Of a DNA stretch of 7,980 nt, positions 1 through 6,255 are shown piece after piece. Source of the DNA: Actinomycetes bacterium. GTDB taxonomy: Bacteria; Actinomycetota; Actinomycetes; Mycobacteriales; Mycobacteriaceae. The translations under genes were made by a program, and so were the position numbers. Where the stretch lies: the NCBI GenBank assembly GCA_023417985.1, contig JAEZDV010000096.1:1-7980 (forward strand), given 5' to 3'. Under the pieces are notes generated by a model. That model was not told the origin of the DNA and searched no databases. It saw only the letters and a list, made by a program, of their open reading frames with translations. Position 1 is the first letter of the stretch. The number at the start of each line of letters is the position of its first letter.

Positions 1-21
1 AAACCAGACCGGGGCGCCAAC

Positions 22-39
22 CCGGGCGAGGCCGCCCGG
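22..39 (-). terminator. GC-rich hairpin just after phoH2
   Basis: Seven-base perfect arms (22-28 and 33-39) with a four-base loop lie three bases beyond the phoH2 stop codon when read on the minus strand. There is no clear U-tract after the stem. That is common for actinobacterial terminators, but it leaves termination as an inference. The bases from 1 to 21 hold further GC-rich complementarity that could form an alternative fold, and no gene is visible in them. Confidence 0.4.
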
Positions 40-42
40 CGG

Positions 43-1404
43 TCACACCTCCGGCGCGAACTCCTCGAGCATTTCCGTCACCAGTGCTGCGATCGGCGAG
101 CGTTCGCTGCGCGTCAACGTGACGTGCGCGAAAAGTGGGTGTCCCTTGAGCTTTTCGATGACCGCTGCCACCCCGTCGTGCCGCCCGACACGCAGGTTGT
201 CGCGCTGCGCGACGTCGTGGGTGAGCACTACCCGTGAGCCCGTGCCCAGTCGCGACAGCACGGTGAGCAGAACGTTGCGTTCGAGCGACTGGGCCTCGTC
301 CACGATGACGAACGAATCGTGCAGCGACCTGCCGCGAATGTGGGTCAAGGGAAGCACTTCCAGCATGCCCCGGCTGATGACCTCGTCCATCACCGCGGGG
401 CTCGCGAGACCTTCGAGGGTGTCGAACACCGCTTGGCCCCACGGGTTCATCTTCTCGGCTTCGGTGCCCGGGAGGTACCCGAGTTCCTGACCACCCACCG
501 CATACAGGGGCCGGAACACCACGACCTTGCGGTGCGACCGGCGTTCGAGGACCGCGTCGAGGCCCGCCGTCAGCGCGAGCGCAGACTTGCCGGTGCCCGC
601 CTTGCCGCCGAGTGAGACGATGCCGATCGACTCGTCGAGGAGCAGTTCGAGTGCGATGCGCTGTTCGGCGGAGCGCCCGTGCAACCCGAACGCCTCCCGG
701 TCACCGCGCACCAACTGGACCCGCTTGTCCGCAGTGACCCTGCCCAGAGCGCTCGACGACCCGCCCAGGAGACGAATACCCGTGTGGCACGGTACGTCCC
801 GAGCTTCATCGAGATCTATGACACCCTCGGCGAACAACTCGTCGATCACCGTCCGGTCGACCTCGAGTTCGGTCATTCCCGTCCACCCCGACGTGACGAC
901 GTCCTGCGCCCGGTACTCGTCCGCGGTCAGTCCCACGGCGCCGGCCTTGACGCGCAGTGGGATGTCCTTGCTGACGAGGGTCACCTCGTGCCCGTCCGCC
1001 GCGAGGTTGAGGGAACATGCCAGGATCCGCGAATCGTTGGTGTCTGTGCGGAAACCTGCGGGCAGGACCGCCTGGTCGGTGTGGTTGAGCTCCACGTGCA
1101 GGGTGCCCCCGGCGTCCCCGATGGGGATGGGCTGGTCGAGGCGCCCGTACCGCTGACGCAGGTCGTCGAGCAGCCGGAGCGCTTCGCGAGCGAACCACCC
1201 CAGTTCGTGGTGGTGGCGTTTGCCCTCGAGTTCGCCGATTACCACGAGTGGCAGCACCACTTCGTGTTCGGCGAACCGCGCCACTGCCCACGGGTCGGAG
1301 AGCAACACCGAGGTGTCGAGAACGTAAGTACGCACGGAGGGTTTGTTCGCTGCGGACCCACTCGGGTGTGCGGAACGGGGGGAGACGGACCGTGTTGCGT
1401 TCAC
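43..1404 (-). CDS. phoH2: PhoH2: PIN-domain ribonuclease fused to PhoH ATPase/helicase
   Basis: 453 residues. An N-terminal PIN domain (about 25-155) shows the four acidic positions expected of a PIN nuclease: D30 in YVLDTS, E58 in IGELEGK, D124 in NDSRIL and D147 in SKDIPLR. A PhoH-type P-loop ATPase follows (about 240-450), with Walker A GKAGTGKS at 267-274, Walker B VIVDEAQ with D369/E370, and a conserved LTHDVAQRDN stretch near 394-403. Known of the family: mycobacterial PhoH2 proteins cleave and unwind RNA in an ATP-dependent way and have been treated as toxin-like. The chosen start is a GTG at 1404 because GAGGAG lies six bases upstream. The frame stays open to a GTG at 1524, which would add 40 Arg/Pro/Gly-rich residues of no recognisable domain. 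Residues 1-24 are Ser/Ala/Pro-rich and precede the PIN fold. It lies downstream of glyA on the same strand, 249 bases away, with a strong hairpin between them, so it is probably a separate transcript. The identification is very secure; the start is fairly secure. Confidence 0.95.
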   Translation of the reverse strand: MNATRSVSPRSAHPSGSAANKPSVRTYVLDTSVLLSDPWAVARFAEHEVVLPLVVIGELEGKRHHHELGWFAREALRLLDDLRQRYGRLDQPIPIGDAGGTLHVELNHTDQAVLPAGFRTDTNDSRILACSLNLAADGHEVTLVSKDIPLRVKAGAVGLTADEYRAQDVVTSGWTGMTELEVDRTVIDELFAEGVIDLDEARDVPCHTGIRLLGGSSSALGRVTADKRVQLVRGDREAFGLHGRSAEQRIALELLLDESIGIVSLGGKAGTGKSALALTAGLDAVLERRSHRKVVVFRPLYAVGGQELGYLPGTEAEKMNPWGQAVFDTLEGLASPAVMDEVISRGMLEVLPLTHIRGRSLHDSFVIVDEAQSLERNVLLTVLSRLGTGSRVVLTHDVAQRDNLRVGRHDGVAAVIEKLKGHPLFAHVTLTRSERSPIAALVTEMLEEFAPEV

Positions 1405-1526
1405 GTGAGGCTCCTCGGTCTGCGCGGCACCGCACAGACGTCGTTCGGTGGGCCGGTAGTCCCTGGTGTCGTCACGACCACGAGAGCCTGGTGCCGGCCC
1501 CCTCGCTCGGACTGTGCAAGCCACAC
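1401..1526 (-). CDS. Possible 41-residue leader ORF coupled to phoH2 (PhoAT-like?)
   Basis: On the minus strand, in a different frame from phoH2, a GTG at 1526 opens 41 codons ending in a TGA at 1401-1403. That stop overlaps the chosen phoH2 GTG as a four-base GTGA junction, the classic layout for translational coupling. GGGAGG lies about ten bases upstream of the GTG, and the frame is closed by a TGA just before it, so the ORF cannot extend further. The peptide begins MWLAQSERGG and is Pro/Arg-rich at its end; I recognise no domain. About three quarters of third positions are G or C, lower than the flanking genes, and shadow frames in this DNA are often open by chance. As I recall, mycobacterial phoH2 genes are preceded by a small overlapping antitoxin-like gene (phoAT), usually longer than this. 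The placement fits; the sequence relationship is untested. Confidence 0.3.
   Translation of the reverse strand: MWLAQSERGGRHQALVVVTTPGTTGPPNDVCAVPRRPRSLT
1411..1416 (-). promoter_or_regulatory. Ribosome binding site deciding the phoH2 start
   Basis: Read on the minus strand, GAGGAG sits six bases before the GTG at 1404. It is the best Shine-Dalgarno match upstream of the PIN domain and is the reason for preferring this start over the in-frame GTG at 1524. It also lies inside the last codons of the possible leader ORF, as expected for a coupled downstream cistron. Confidence 0.6.
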
Positions 1527-1586
1527 GATTCAGGGACCTCCCGCGTACCCGGCACCTGCGCCGACTACACCCCCGACGCTAAACCC

Positions 1587-1624
1587 GACACGCCCCCTTC
1601 GCCGGGTAGCGAAGGGGGCGTGTC
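1587..1624 (-). terminator. 16-bp perfect stem-loop downstream of glyA
   Basis: The arms 1587-1602 and 1609-1624 are perfect reverse complements (16 base pairs, mostly G-C) around a six-base loop (1603-1608). The stem begins about 30 bases past the glyA stop. A second small hairpin (five-base arms, 1633-1637 and 1642-1646) sits between the stop and this stem. On the glyA strand only three U residues follow shortly after the stem, so it resembles an actinobacterial terminator with a poor U-tract. Its position between two same-strand genes suggests it separates glyA transcription from phoH2. The rest of 1405-1653 holds the possible leader ORF and a weak -10-like TAGCGT (1576-1581, minus strand) that could serve phoH2. 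Confidence 0.7.
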
Positions 1625-1653
1625 GATGAAATCTGCGTAAACGCAGGTCCGGA

Positions 1654-2949
1654 TCAGACGATCTTCCAGTCCTCGAGGCCCTCGTACAGCGGCAGCTCCT
1701 GCGCGAGCGCGCTCACACGCTTGCGGAGCGCGTCCTTGTCGGCGTCGCCGACGAGCGTCTGCGCGATGATGTCGGCGACCTCGGTGAACTGCGTGTCACC
1801 GAATCCGCGCGTGGCGAGAGCAGGCGTGCCGATACGCAGGCCGGACGTCACCATCGGGGGACGCGGGTCGAAGGGCACGGCGTTCCGGTTGACGGTGATG
1901 CCGACCTCGTGCAGCAGGTCTTCGCCCTGCTGACCGTCGATCTGCGAGTTCCGCAGGTCCACGAGCACCAGGTGCACGTCGGTGCCACCGGTGAGCACGG
2001 AGATGCCCTTGCCGGCCACGTCGGGCTGCGACAGGCGGTCGGCGAGGATCCGAGCACCGGACAGGGTGCGCTGCTGGCGGTCCTTGAACTCGTCGCTCGC
2101 GGCGATCTTCAGCGACACGGCCTTCGCGGCGATCGCGTGCATGAGCGGTCCGCCCTGCTGACCGGGGAACACCGCGGAGTTGAGCTTCTTGGCCCACTCC
2201 TTCTTGGCGAGGATCAGACCCGAGCGCGGACCGCCGAGGGTCTTGTGGACGGTCGTGGACACGACGTCCGCGTACGGCACGGGCGACGGGTGCAGTCCGG
2301 CCGCGACCAGGCCCGCGAAGTGCGCCATGTCGACCCACAGGTAGGCACCGACCTCGTCGGCGATGGCGCGGAAGGCAGCGAAGTCCTCGTGCCGCGGGTA
2401 GGCGGACCAGCCGGCGACGATGACCTTCGGCTTCTCGCGGACCGCGATCTCACGGACCTCGTCCATGTCGATGCGGTGATCTTCCTTGCTGACGCCGTAG
2501 GACGCGACGTCGTACAGCTTGCCGGAGAAGTTCAGCTTCATGCCGTGCGTGAGGTGCCCGCCGTGCGCGAGGTCGAGGCCGAGGAGCTTCTCACCGGGCG
2601 TCATCAGCGCCATGAGTACCGCGGCGTTGGCCTGGGCACCGGAGTGGGGCTGCACGTTGGCGAACTCCGCGCCGAAGAGTTCCTTCGCGCGGTTCCGCGC
2701 GAGGTCCTCGATGATGTCGACGTTCTCGCAGCCGCCGTAGTAGCGGCGGCCCGGGTAACCCTCGGCGTACTTGTTGGTCAGGACACTGCCCTGAGCCTGG
2801 AGGACTGCGCGCGGCACGAAGTTCTCCGACGCGATCATCTCCAGGGTGTCGCGCTGGCGCGACAACTCCCCTGCCATGGCCTCGGCGACTTCGGGATCGA
2901 GGTCGGCGAGTGCGGCGGTGTTGACATCGGTGCCGGGCACAGCGGTCAT
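1654..2949 (-). CDS. glyA: Serine hydroxymethyltransferase
   Basis: 431 residues, full length for bacterial SHMT. It is a cytosolic PLP enzyme that interconverts serine plus tetrahydrofolate with glycine plus 5,10-methylenetetrahydrofolate, the main one-carbon source for purines, thymidylate and methionine. Visible signatures are SENF near 41-44, the YAEGYPGRRYYGG loop at 61-73, QPHSGAQAN at 100-108, WVDMAHFAG with D207 (expected to hold the PLP ring nitrogen), and STTVHKTLGGPRSG with K236 as the Schiff-base lysine. All family-defining residues I can check are present. The ATG start has GGAGAA six bases upstream (2956-2961). It lies 94 bases downstream of the DUF885 gene on the same strand and has its own -10-like box, so separate transcription is plausible, though read-through cannot be excluded. 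It corresponds in position and strand to mycobacterial glyA1. Confidence 0.98.
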   Translation of the reverse strand: MTAVPGTDVNTAALADLDPEVAEAMAGELSRQRDTLEMIASENFVPRAVLQAQGSVLTNKYAEGYPGRRYYGGCENVDIIEDLARNRAKELFGAEFANVQPHSGAQANAAVLMALMTPGEKLLGLDLAHGGHLTHGMKLNFSGKLYDVASYGVSKEDHRIDMDEVREIAVREKPKVIVAGWSAYPRHEDFAAFRAIADEVGAYLWVDMAHFAGLVAAGLHPSPVPYADVVSTTVHKTLGGPRSGLILAKKEWAKKLNSAVFPGQQGGPLMHAIAAKAVSLKIAASDEFKDRQQRTLSGARILADRLSQPDVAGKGISVLTGGTDVHLVLVDLRNSQIDGQQGEDLLHEVGITVNRNAVPFDPRPPMVTSGLRIGTPALATRGFGDTQFTEVADIIAQTLVGDADKDALRKRVSALAQELPLYEGLEDWKIV

Positions 2950-2989
2950 CGAGAATTCTCCAAGCGAAGGGCGGCGGGATACGTACTCC

Positions 2990-2995
2990 AGTCTA
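2990..2995 (-). promoter_or_regulatory. Probable glyA -10 box (TAGACT)
   Basis: On the minus strand TAGACT matches the actinobacterial TANNNT consensus and lies 40 bases before the glyA ATG, which predicts a short 5' UTR of roughly 33-35 bases containing the GGAGAA ribosome site. No good -35 hexamer stands at the usual 16-18 base spacing; TCGACA is nearby but only seven bases away. The 94-base gap is too short for a typical riboswitch and I see no such fold. Confidence 0.4.
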
Positions 2996-3043
2996 CGAAC
3001 CCTGTCGACCGCGCGGGACGGCGGACCCCTGACGAGATGCAGG

Positions 3044-4234
3044 TCACCGCAGACTGCTGGGCACGAGGGGCTCGTCGAGAAGTCTCCCGAACCGCTCGAC
3101 GCGTTCGACGCCGGCGGGCACGCGGTCGAGCCACCCGCCGAGCAGGCGGTATCCCTCGACGTAGGTGCTGGTGTAGGCGCGCCACAGCGGAGAGGACAGG
3201 AAACGCAGCATCTGCCGAGCGCGCTCGGGGCTCACCAGCGACCAGCGCTCGAGGAATCCGGCGACCTCGTCGATGTCGCGGCCCCGATCGTGCAGGAGAA
3301 GCGCAGCATCCTGCCGTACGGACAGCAGACCGGCGGACGCCTCACTCAGTTGCTCGGCGAGTTCGCCGTCGAAGCGCAGCCCGAGATCGGCGTAGATGTC
3401 CTGCGCCCACCGGCCCCATCCCGGGCCGACGATCGCGCTCAGTGCGAGATCGGCGAGTCCTTCCGCCATGAGGCACTGCGGGGTGTTGACGATAAACAGC
3501 GTCTGTTCGTTCTGGCCGGCCGCCACGAGCCCGGCCTCTTTGCGGCAGTGCTCGGTGTGGTGGCCCGGGTAGCTCTCGTGGGCGATCAGGTTCGGCAGGT
3601 GCGCCATGTGCTGCTCGATGTCGGAGTTGATCGCCACTCGCGACCGGTAGTCGCCGAGGTAGTAGTTGAACCCCGCCCAAGGCTTGTCACCCACGACCTC
3701 GTACTCGACGCGTTCGGTGTCGGGAAGCGGATAGACCGCGCGCACCTTCTCGCGCAGCGCTCCCGAGAAAGCCTCGACACATTCCGCGAGCCGGTCCGCG
3801 GGAATCACTTCGGATTTACGGTGCGCCTGAATCCGGTCGGCCAGCGATCCGGGCCCGCTCAGGAGCGCGTCGAGACGGCGGTGCGCGTCGAGGTAGTCGT
3901 CTTCGTTGCCGGGCGCGATGCGCACGTCGAAGTAGGCTTCGACTTCGTCGACGAATCCGATGTCCTCACCTGCGAACTTGCGTGCGGAGCACTCCATCGC
4001 CCGTAGGTGTACATCGAGGAAACGTGTGCGCTCCCCGGACAGCGACGCCGACGGAAGTTCCTCACGCAGACGACGTGCCGTGTGGGATAGGTCACGAGGT
4101 TCGGGCCTGGGGGCGTTCTCGATTCGTCGGCGCAGTTCCGGATCTCCGGTGTAGGCGTCGACGAAGCCCTCCTCGAGACGGTCGAAAGACAGCCCGAGAA
4201 GCAGGTATTCGGTGACGAAGTCGTCGGCTCGCAT
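3044..4234 (-). CDS. DUF885 family protein, predicted metal-dependent hydrolase
   Basis: 396 residues with no signal peptide or membrane segment visible, so probably cytoplasmic. The hallmark is HESYPGHHTEH at 219-229: H219 and E220 followed by a PGHH pair at 223-226, the expanded HExxPGHH motif of DUF885 proteins. LMAEGLADL follows, with E258 about 38 residues later, the place where a gluzincin-like enzyme has its third metal ligand. The family is, to my knowledge, placed near metallopeptidases, but substrates are essentially unknown; peptidase or other hydrolase activity here is inference. A conserved FNYYLGDY segment (189-196) precedes the metal motif. The ATG at 4234 is chosen because a TANNNT box stands eight bases before it and no convincing Shine-Dalgarno is seen, implying a leaderless message. 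The frame runs open 32 codons upstream, but that part is Gly/Cys/Pro-rich and unlike a protein N-terminus. It is divergent from coaA. I do not recall a counterpart between glyA1 and coaA in M. tuberculosis. Confidence 0.88.
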   Translation of the reverse strand: MRADDFVTEYLLLGLSFDRLEEGFVDAYTGDPELRRRIENAPRPEPRDLSHTARRLREELPSASLSGERTRFLDVHLRAMECSARKFAGEDIGFVDEVEAYFDVRIAPGNEDDYLDAHRRLDALLSGPGSLADRIQAHRKSEVIPADRLAECVEAFSGALREKVRAVYPLPDTERVEYEVVGDKPWAGFNYYLGDYRSRVAINSDIEQHMAHLPNLIAHESYPGHHTEHCRKEAGLVAAGQNEQTLFIVNTPQCLMAEGLADLALSAIVGPGWGRWAQDIYADLGLRFDGELAEQLSEASAGLLSVRQDAALLLHDRGRDIDEVAGFLERWSLVSPERARQMLRFLSSPLWRAYTSTYVEGYRLLGGWLDRVPAGVERVERFGRLLDEPLVPSSLR

Positions 4235-4242
4235 AACGGGAC

Positions 4243-4248
4243 ACCCTA
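4243..4248 (-). promoter_or_regulatory. Probable -10 box for the DUF885 gene, leaderless
   Basis: TAGGGT on the minus strand fits TANNNT and ends eight bases before the ATG at 4234. A transcript starting at the usual distance from a -10 box would begin at or within a base or two of the start codon. The bases between hold no Shine-Dalgarno. Leaderless messages are frequent in actinobacteria. Confidence 0.45.
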
Positions 4249-4254
4249 GTCCTC

Positions 4255-4277
4255 GGGCGCACCCGTTTGGGTGCCCC
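4255..4277. other. Small hairpin in the coaA / DUF885 divergent spacer
   Basis: Arms GGGcGCACCC (4255-4264, one bulged C) and GGGTGCCCC (4269-4277) can form nine pairs around a GTTT loop. It lies upstream of the DUF885 -10 box in the 175-base spacer 4235-4409 that separates the two divergent genes. It could be a regulator site or an incidental GC-rich repeat. I found no convincing -10/-35 pair for coaA elsewhere in the spacer. Confidence 0.25.
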
Positions 4278-4409
4278 ACACCGCATCCCGGGGACCCCGG
4301 CGAGGCATCGCGCTGTGTCTGCGAGCACAATTCGTTCCATGGACATGCATCGCCGCCCCCTCCCCGTGGGACGTGCCGACGAATCGCCCGTGGTCGAGGG
4401 ACGGTGCCG

Positions 4410-5342
4410 ATGGCGCGTCTGAGCGAACCCAGCCCCTACATCGAGTTCGACCGGAAGCAGTGGCGCACCCTGCGGAAGTCGACGCCGCTCGTGCTCACCG
4501 AGGACGAACTGGTCGGTCTCAGGGGGCTCGGCGAGCAGATCGACCTCGCCGAGGTCGCTGAGGTGTATCTGCCGCTCGCGCGACTGATCCACCTCCAGGT
4601 GGCCGCGCGACAGCGTTTGTTCGCCGCGACCGCCACATTCCTCGGCGAGAAGCACCCGGACCAGCAGGTGCCGTTCGTGATCGGCGTCGCGGGCTCGGTC
4701 GCGGTCGGAAAGTCCACCACGGCTCGTGTGCTGCAGGCCCTCCTCGCGCGGTGGGAGCACCATCCGCGGGTGGACCTGGTGACCACCGACGGGTTCCTCT
4801 ACCCGTCGAAGGAACTCATGCGACGAAACATCATGCATCGCAAAGGGTTCCCCGAAAGTTACGACAGGCGGAAGCTGCTCCGCTTCGTCACGGAGGTCAA
4901 GTCGGGAGCCGAAGAGGTCACGGCGCCGATCTATTCGCACACCTCGTACGACATCATTCCGGGCCAGTACCACATCGTGCGGCAGCCGGACATCCTCATC
5001 ATCGAGGGTCTCAACGTGCTCCAGACCGGACCGCGACTGATGGTTTCGGACCTCTTCGATTTCTCGATCTACGTCGACGCCCGTATCGAAGACATCGAAC
5101 AGTGGTACGTGGAGCGCTTTCTCGCGCTCCGGAAGACGTCGTTCGCCGATCCGAAAGCGCACTTCCACCACTACTCGAACTTCAACGACCGCGACGCGAT
5201 CAGCGCCGCGAAGGAGATCTGGCACTCGATCAACCTGCCGAACCTGGTGGAGAACATTCTGCCCACCCGCCCGCGCGCGACTCTCGTGCTGCGCAAGGAT
5301 TCCGACCACTCGATCAACCGGTTGCGGCTCCGGAAGTTGTGA
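4410..5342 (+). CDS. coaA: Pantothenate kinase, type I
   Basis: 310 residues, the usual length of the E. coli/M. tuberculosis type I enzyme. It phosphorylates pantothenate with ATP, the first and rate-setting step of CoA synthesis, in the cytosol; the type I family is feedback-inhibited by CoA. Visible signatures are the P-loop GSVAVGKST (95-103, K101), VTTDGFLYP (125-132) with the catalytic-site D127, the YDRRKLLRFV helix (151-160), APIYSHTSYDI (172-182), ILIIEGLNVLQ (195-205), and near the C-terminus HSINLPNLVENILPTRPRA (272-290), which forms part of the pantothenate and CoA pocket in this family. The ATG at 4410 is chosen because GAGGGA lies eight bases upstream and the product then begins as mycobacterial CoaA does; the frame is open a further 66 codons upstream without family similarity. 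It is convergent with the next gene, stop codons 18 bases apart. Confidence 0.98.
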   Translation: MARLSEPSPYIEFDRKQWRTLRKSTPLVLTEDELVGLRGLGEQIDLAEVAEVYLPLARLIHLQVAARQRLFAATATFLGEKHPDQQVPFVIGVAGSVAVGKSTTARVLQALLARWEHHPRVDLVTTDGFLYPSKELMRRNIMHRKGFPESYDRRKLLRFVTEVKSGAEEVTAPIYSHTSYDIIPGQYHIVRQPDILIIEGLNVLQTGPRLMVSDLFDFSIYVDARIEDIEQWYVERFLALRKTSFADPKAHFHHYSNFNDRDAISAAKEIWHSINLPNLVENILPTRPRATLVLRKDSDHSINRLRLRKL

Positions 5343-5360
5343 GGGCCCGCTCGCGAAGGG

Positions 5361-6128
5361 TCAGATCCCGAAGCGGCGGTGCCGTGCCGCGTAGTCGCGC
5401 AGTGCACGGAGGAAGTCGACGCGCCGGAACTCCGGCCAGTACGCCTCGGTGAACCAGATCTCCGAGTAGGCGCTCTGCCACAAGAGGAAGCCCGACAGCC
5501 TCTGCTCCCCCGAGGTCCGGATGACGAGATCGGGGTCGGGCTGCCCGGAGGTATAGAGGTGATCGTCGACGGCCTCGACGGTCACCGATTCGATGAGGTC
5601 CGTACCGGTGAGGCCCTCGGCGTTCTTCGCGCGCAGCAACGACTGGACCGCGTCCACGATCTCCTGCCGGCCCCCGTACCCGACAGCCACGTTGACGTGG
5701 GTCCCGGTGCGTCCGGCGGTACTCGCGGCCGCGTCACGCAACCGCTTCGCATGATCCTCGGGCAGCAGATCGGGTGCGCCGACGATCTTCACACTCCAGT
5801 TCTGGCCCGGCGCCGAGATCTCCTCGACGACGTCGGCGATGATCTCGAGCAGGACGTCGAGTTCTTCGGGTGCACGGCTCAGGTTCTCGGTCGAGAGCAG
5901 GTAGATCGTCGCGGTGTCGATCCCGGCGGCGTCGCACCAGCTGAGCAGTTCGGCGATCTTCTTCGCACCCTCGCGATGCCCGTGACTGACGTCGGTGAAC
6001 CCGTTCTCACGAGCCCAGCGACGGTTGCCGTCGCACATCACCGCGACATGGCACGGGCGCTGGGCGCCCTCGAGTTGCCTGAGCAACCGGCGCTCGTAGA
6101 GTCGGTACAACACGCCTCGAGCGCTCAC
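5361..6128 (-). CDS. Short-chain cis-prenyltransferase (Z-isoprenyl diphosphate synthase)
   Basis: 255 residues, an UppS-family cytosolic enzyme that condenses isopentenyl diphosphate in cis onto an allylic diphosphate. Visible motifs are CDGNRRWA (32-39) with D33 as the Mg/diphosphate aspartate, the HGHREGAKK region (49-57), LSTENLSR (78-85), VGYGGRQEI (149-157), and RTSGEQRLSGFLLWQSAYSE (204-223) followed by a C-terminal arginine-rich RHRRFG. Most long-chain UppS enzymes have ENW; here it is ENL. A bulky leucine at this place is, as I recall, characteristic of mycobacterial Rv1086-type enzymes that stop at C15 (Z,E-farnesyl diphosphate), which a second synthase extends to the C50 lipid carrier. 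Short-chain output is therefore inferred; generic annotation would call it uppS. The GTG at 6128 has a modest GGTGAT ribosome match five bases upstream; an in-frame GTG five codons later is the alternative. It is divergent from trhA, as in M. tuberculosis. Confidence 0.93.
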   Translation of the reverse strand: MSARGVLYRLYERRLLRQLEGAQRPCHVAVMCDGNRRWARENGFTDVSHGHREGAKKIAELLSWCDAAGIDTATIYLLSTENLSRAPEELDVLLEIIADVVEEISAPGQNWSVKIVGAPDLLPEDHAKRLRDAAASTAGRTGTHVNVAVGYGGRQEIVDAVQSLLRAKNAEGLTGTDLIESVTVEAVDDHLYTSGQPDPDLVIRTSGEQRLSGFLLWQSAYSEIWFTEAYWPEFRRVDFLRALRDYAARHRRFGI

Positions 6129-6149
6129 CCCGTCATCACCACGTGGGTC

Positions 6150-6155
6150 ACATTA
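6150..6155 (-). promoter_or_regulatory. Possible -10 box for the cis-prenyltransferase gene
   Basis: TAATGT on the minus strand fits TANNNT and stands 21 bases before the GTG start, predicting a 5' UTR of about 15 bases. No recognisable -35 lies at standard spacing. Short GTGGG/CCCAC arms (6143-6147, 6158-6162) flank the box but are too short to call an operator. Confidence 0.3.
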
Positions 6156-6237
6156 CGCCCACCCGTAAGGCGGTCGCGGCGGTGGTCACACTGCCGTCCC
6201 GTGGCGGCCCGAGCGGGGTATCGTGTCGTCGCACCCG

Positions 6238-6255
6238 ACCTACGGAAGCGTAGGT
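6238..6255. promoter_or_regulatory. Operator-like inverted repeat upstream of trhA
   Basis: ACCTACG (6238-6244) and CGTAGGT (6249-6255) are perfect seven-base inverted arms with a four-base centre (GAAG). The 18-base length and short centre resemble TetR-family operators of actinobacteria. It overlaps the -10-like TAGGTT (6251-6256), so a bound protein would block the promoter reading into trhA. No regulator gene is in the window. A short RNA hairpin is the alternative, but the repeat lies mostly upstream of the predicted transcript start. Confidence 0.45.

Noticed and set aside
806..1435. A 209-codon minus-strand frame overlapping the PIN domain part of phoH2
   Set aside because: It starts just upstream of phoH2 in another frame without a ribosome site, runs through the PIN-coding DNA, and has an extreme Arg/Pro/Gly composition. 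It is a shadow frame, not the overlapping antitoxin gene.
2950..3043. A possible riboswitch upstream of glyA
   Set aside because: The gap is only 94 bases with a likely -10 box in the middle, leaving a leader of about 35 bases. I see no conserved aptamer fold.
1909..3471. A 520-codon open frame on the plus strand antisense to glyA and the DUF885 end
   Set aside because: It lies opposite a certain glyA gene and its product is Arg/Val/Gly-rich with no recognisable domain. Long antisense frames are routine in high-GC DNA with G/C third positions.
4092..5309. A 405-codon minus-strand frame antisense to coaA
   Set aside because: It covers a complete, motif-perfect coaA and the start of the DUF885 gene. 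The translation is low-complexity Arg/Glu/Val-rich and typical of shadow frames.
5343..5360. A possible bidirectional terminator between the convergent coaA and prenyltransferase genes
   Set aside because: The 18-base gap contains a GGGCCC palindrome but no stem-loop long enough to terminate transcription.
6143..6162. Short inverted arms GTGGG/CCCAC around the prenyltransferase -10 box
   Set aside because: The arms are only five bases, separated by ten, in GC-rich DNA. That is expected by chance, and there is no further support.
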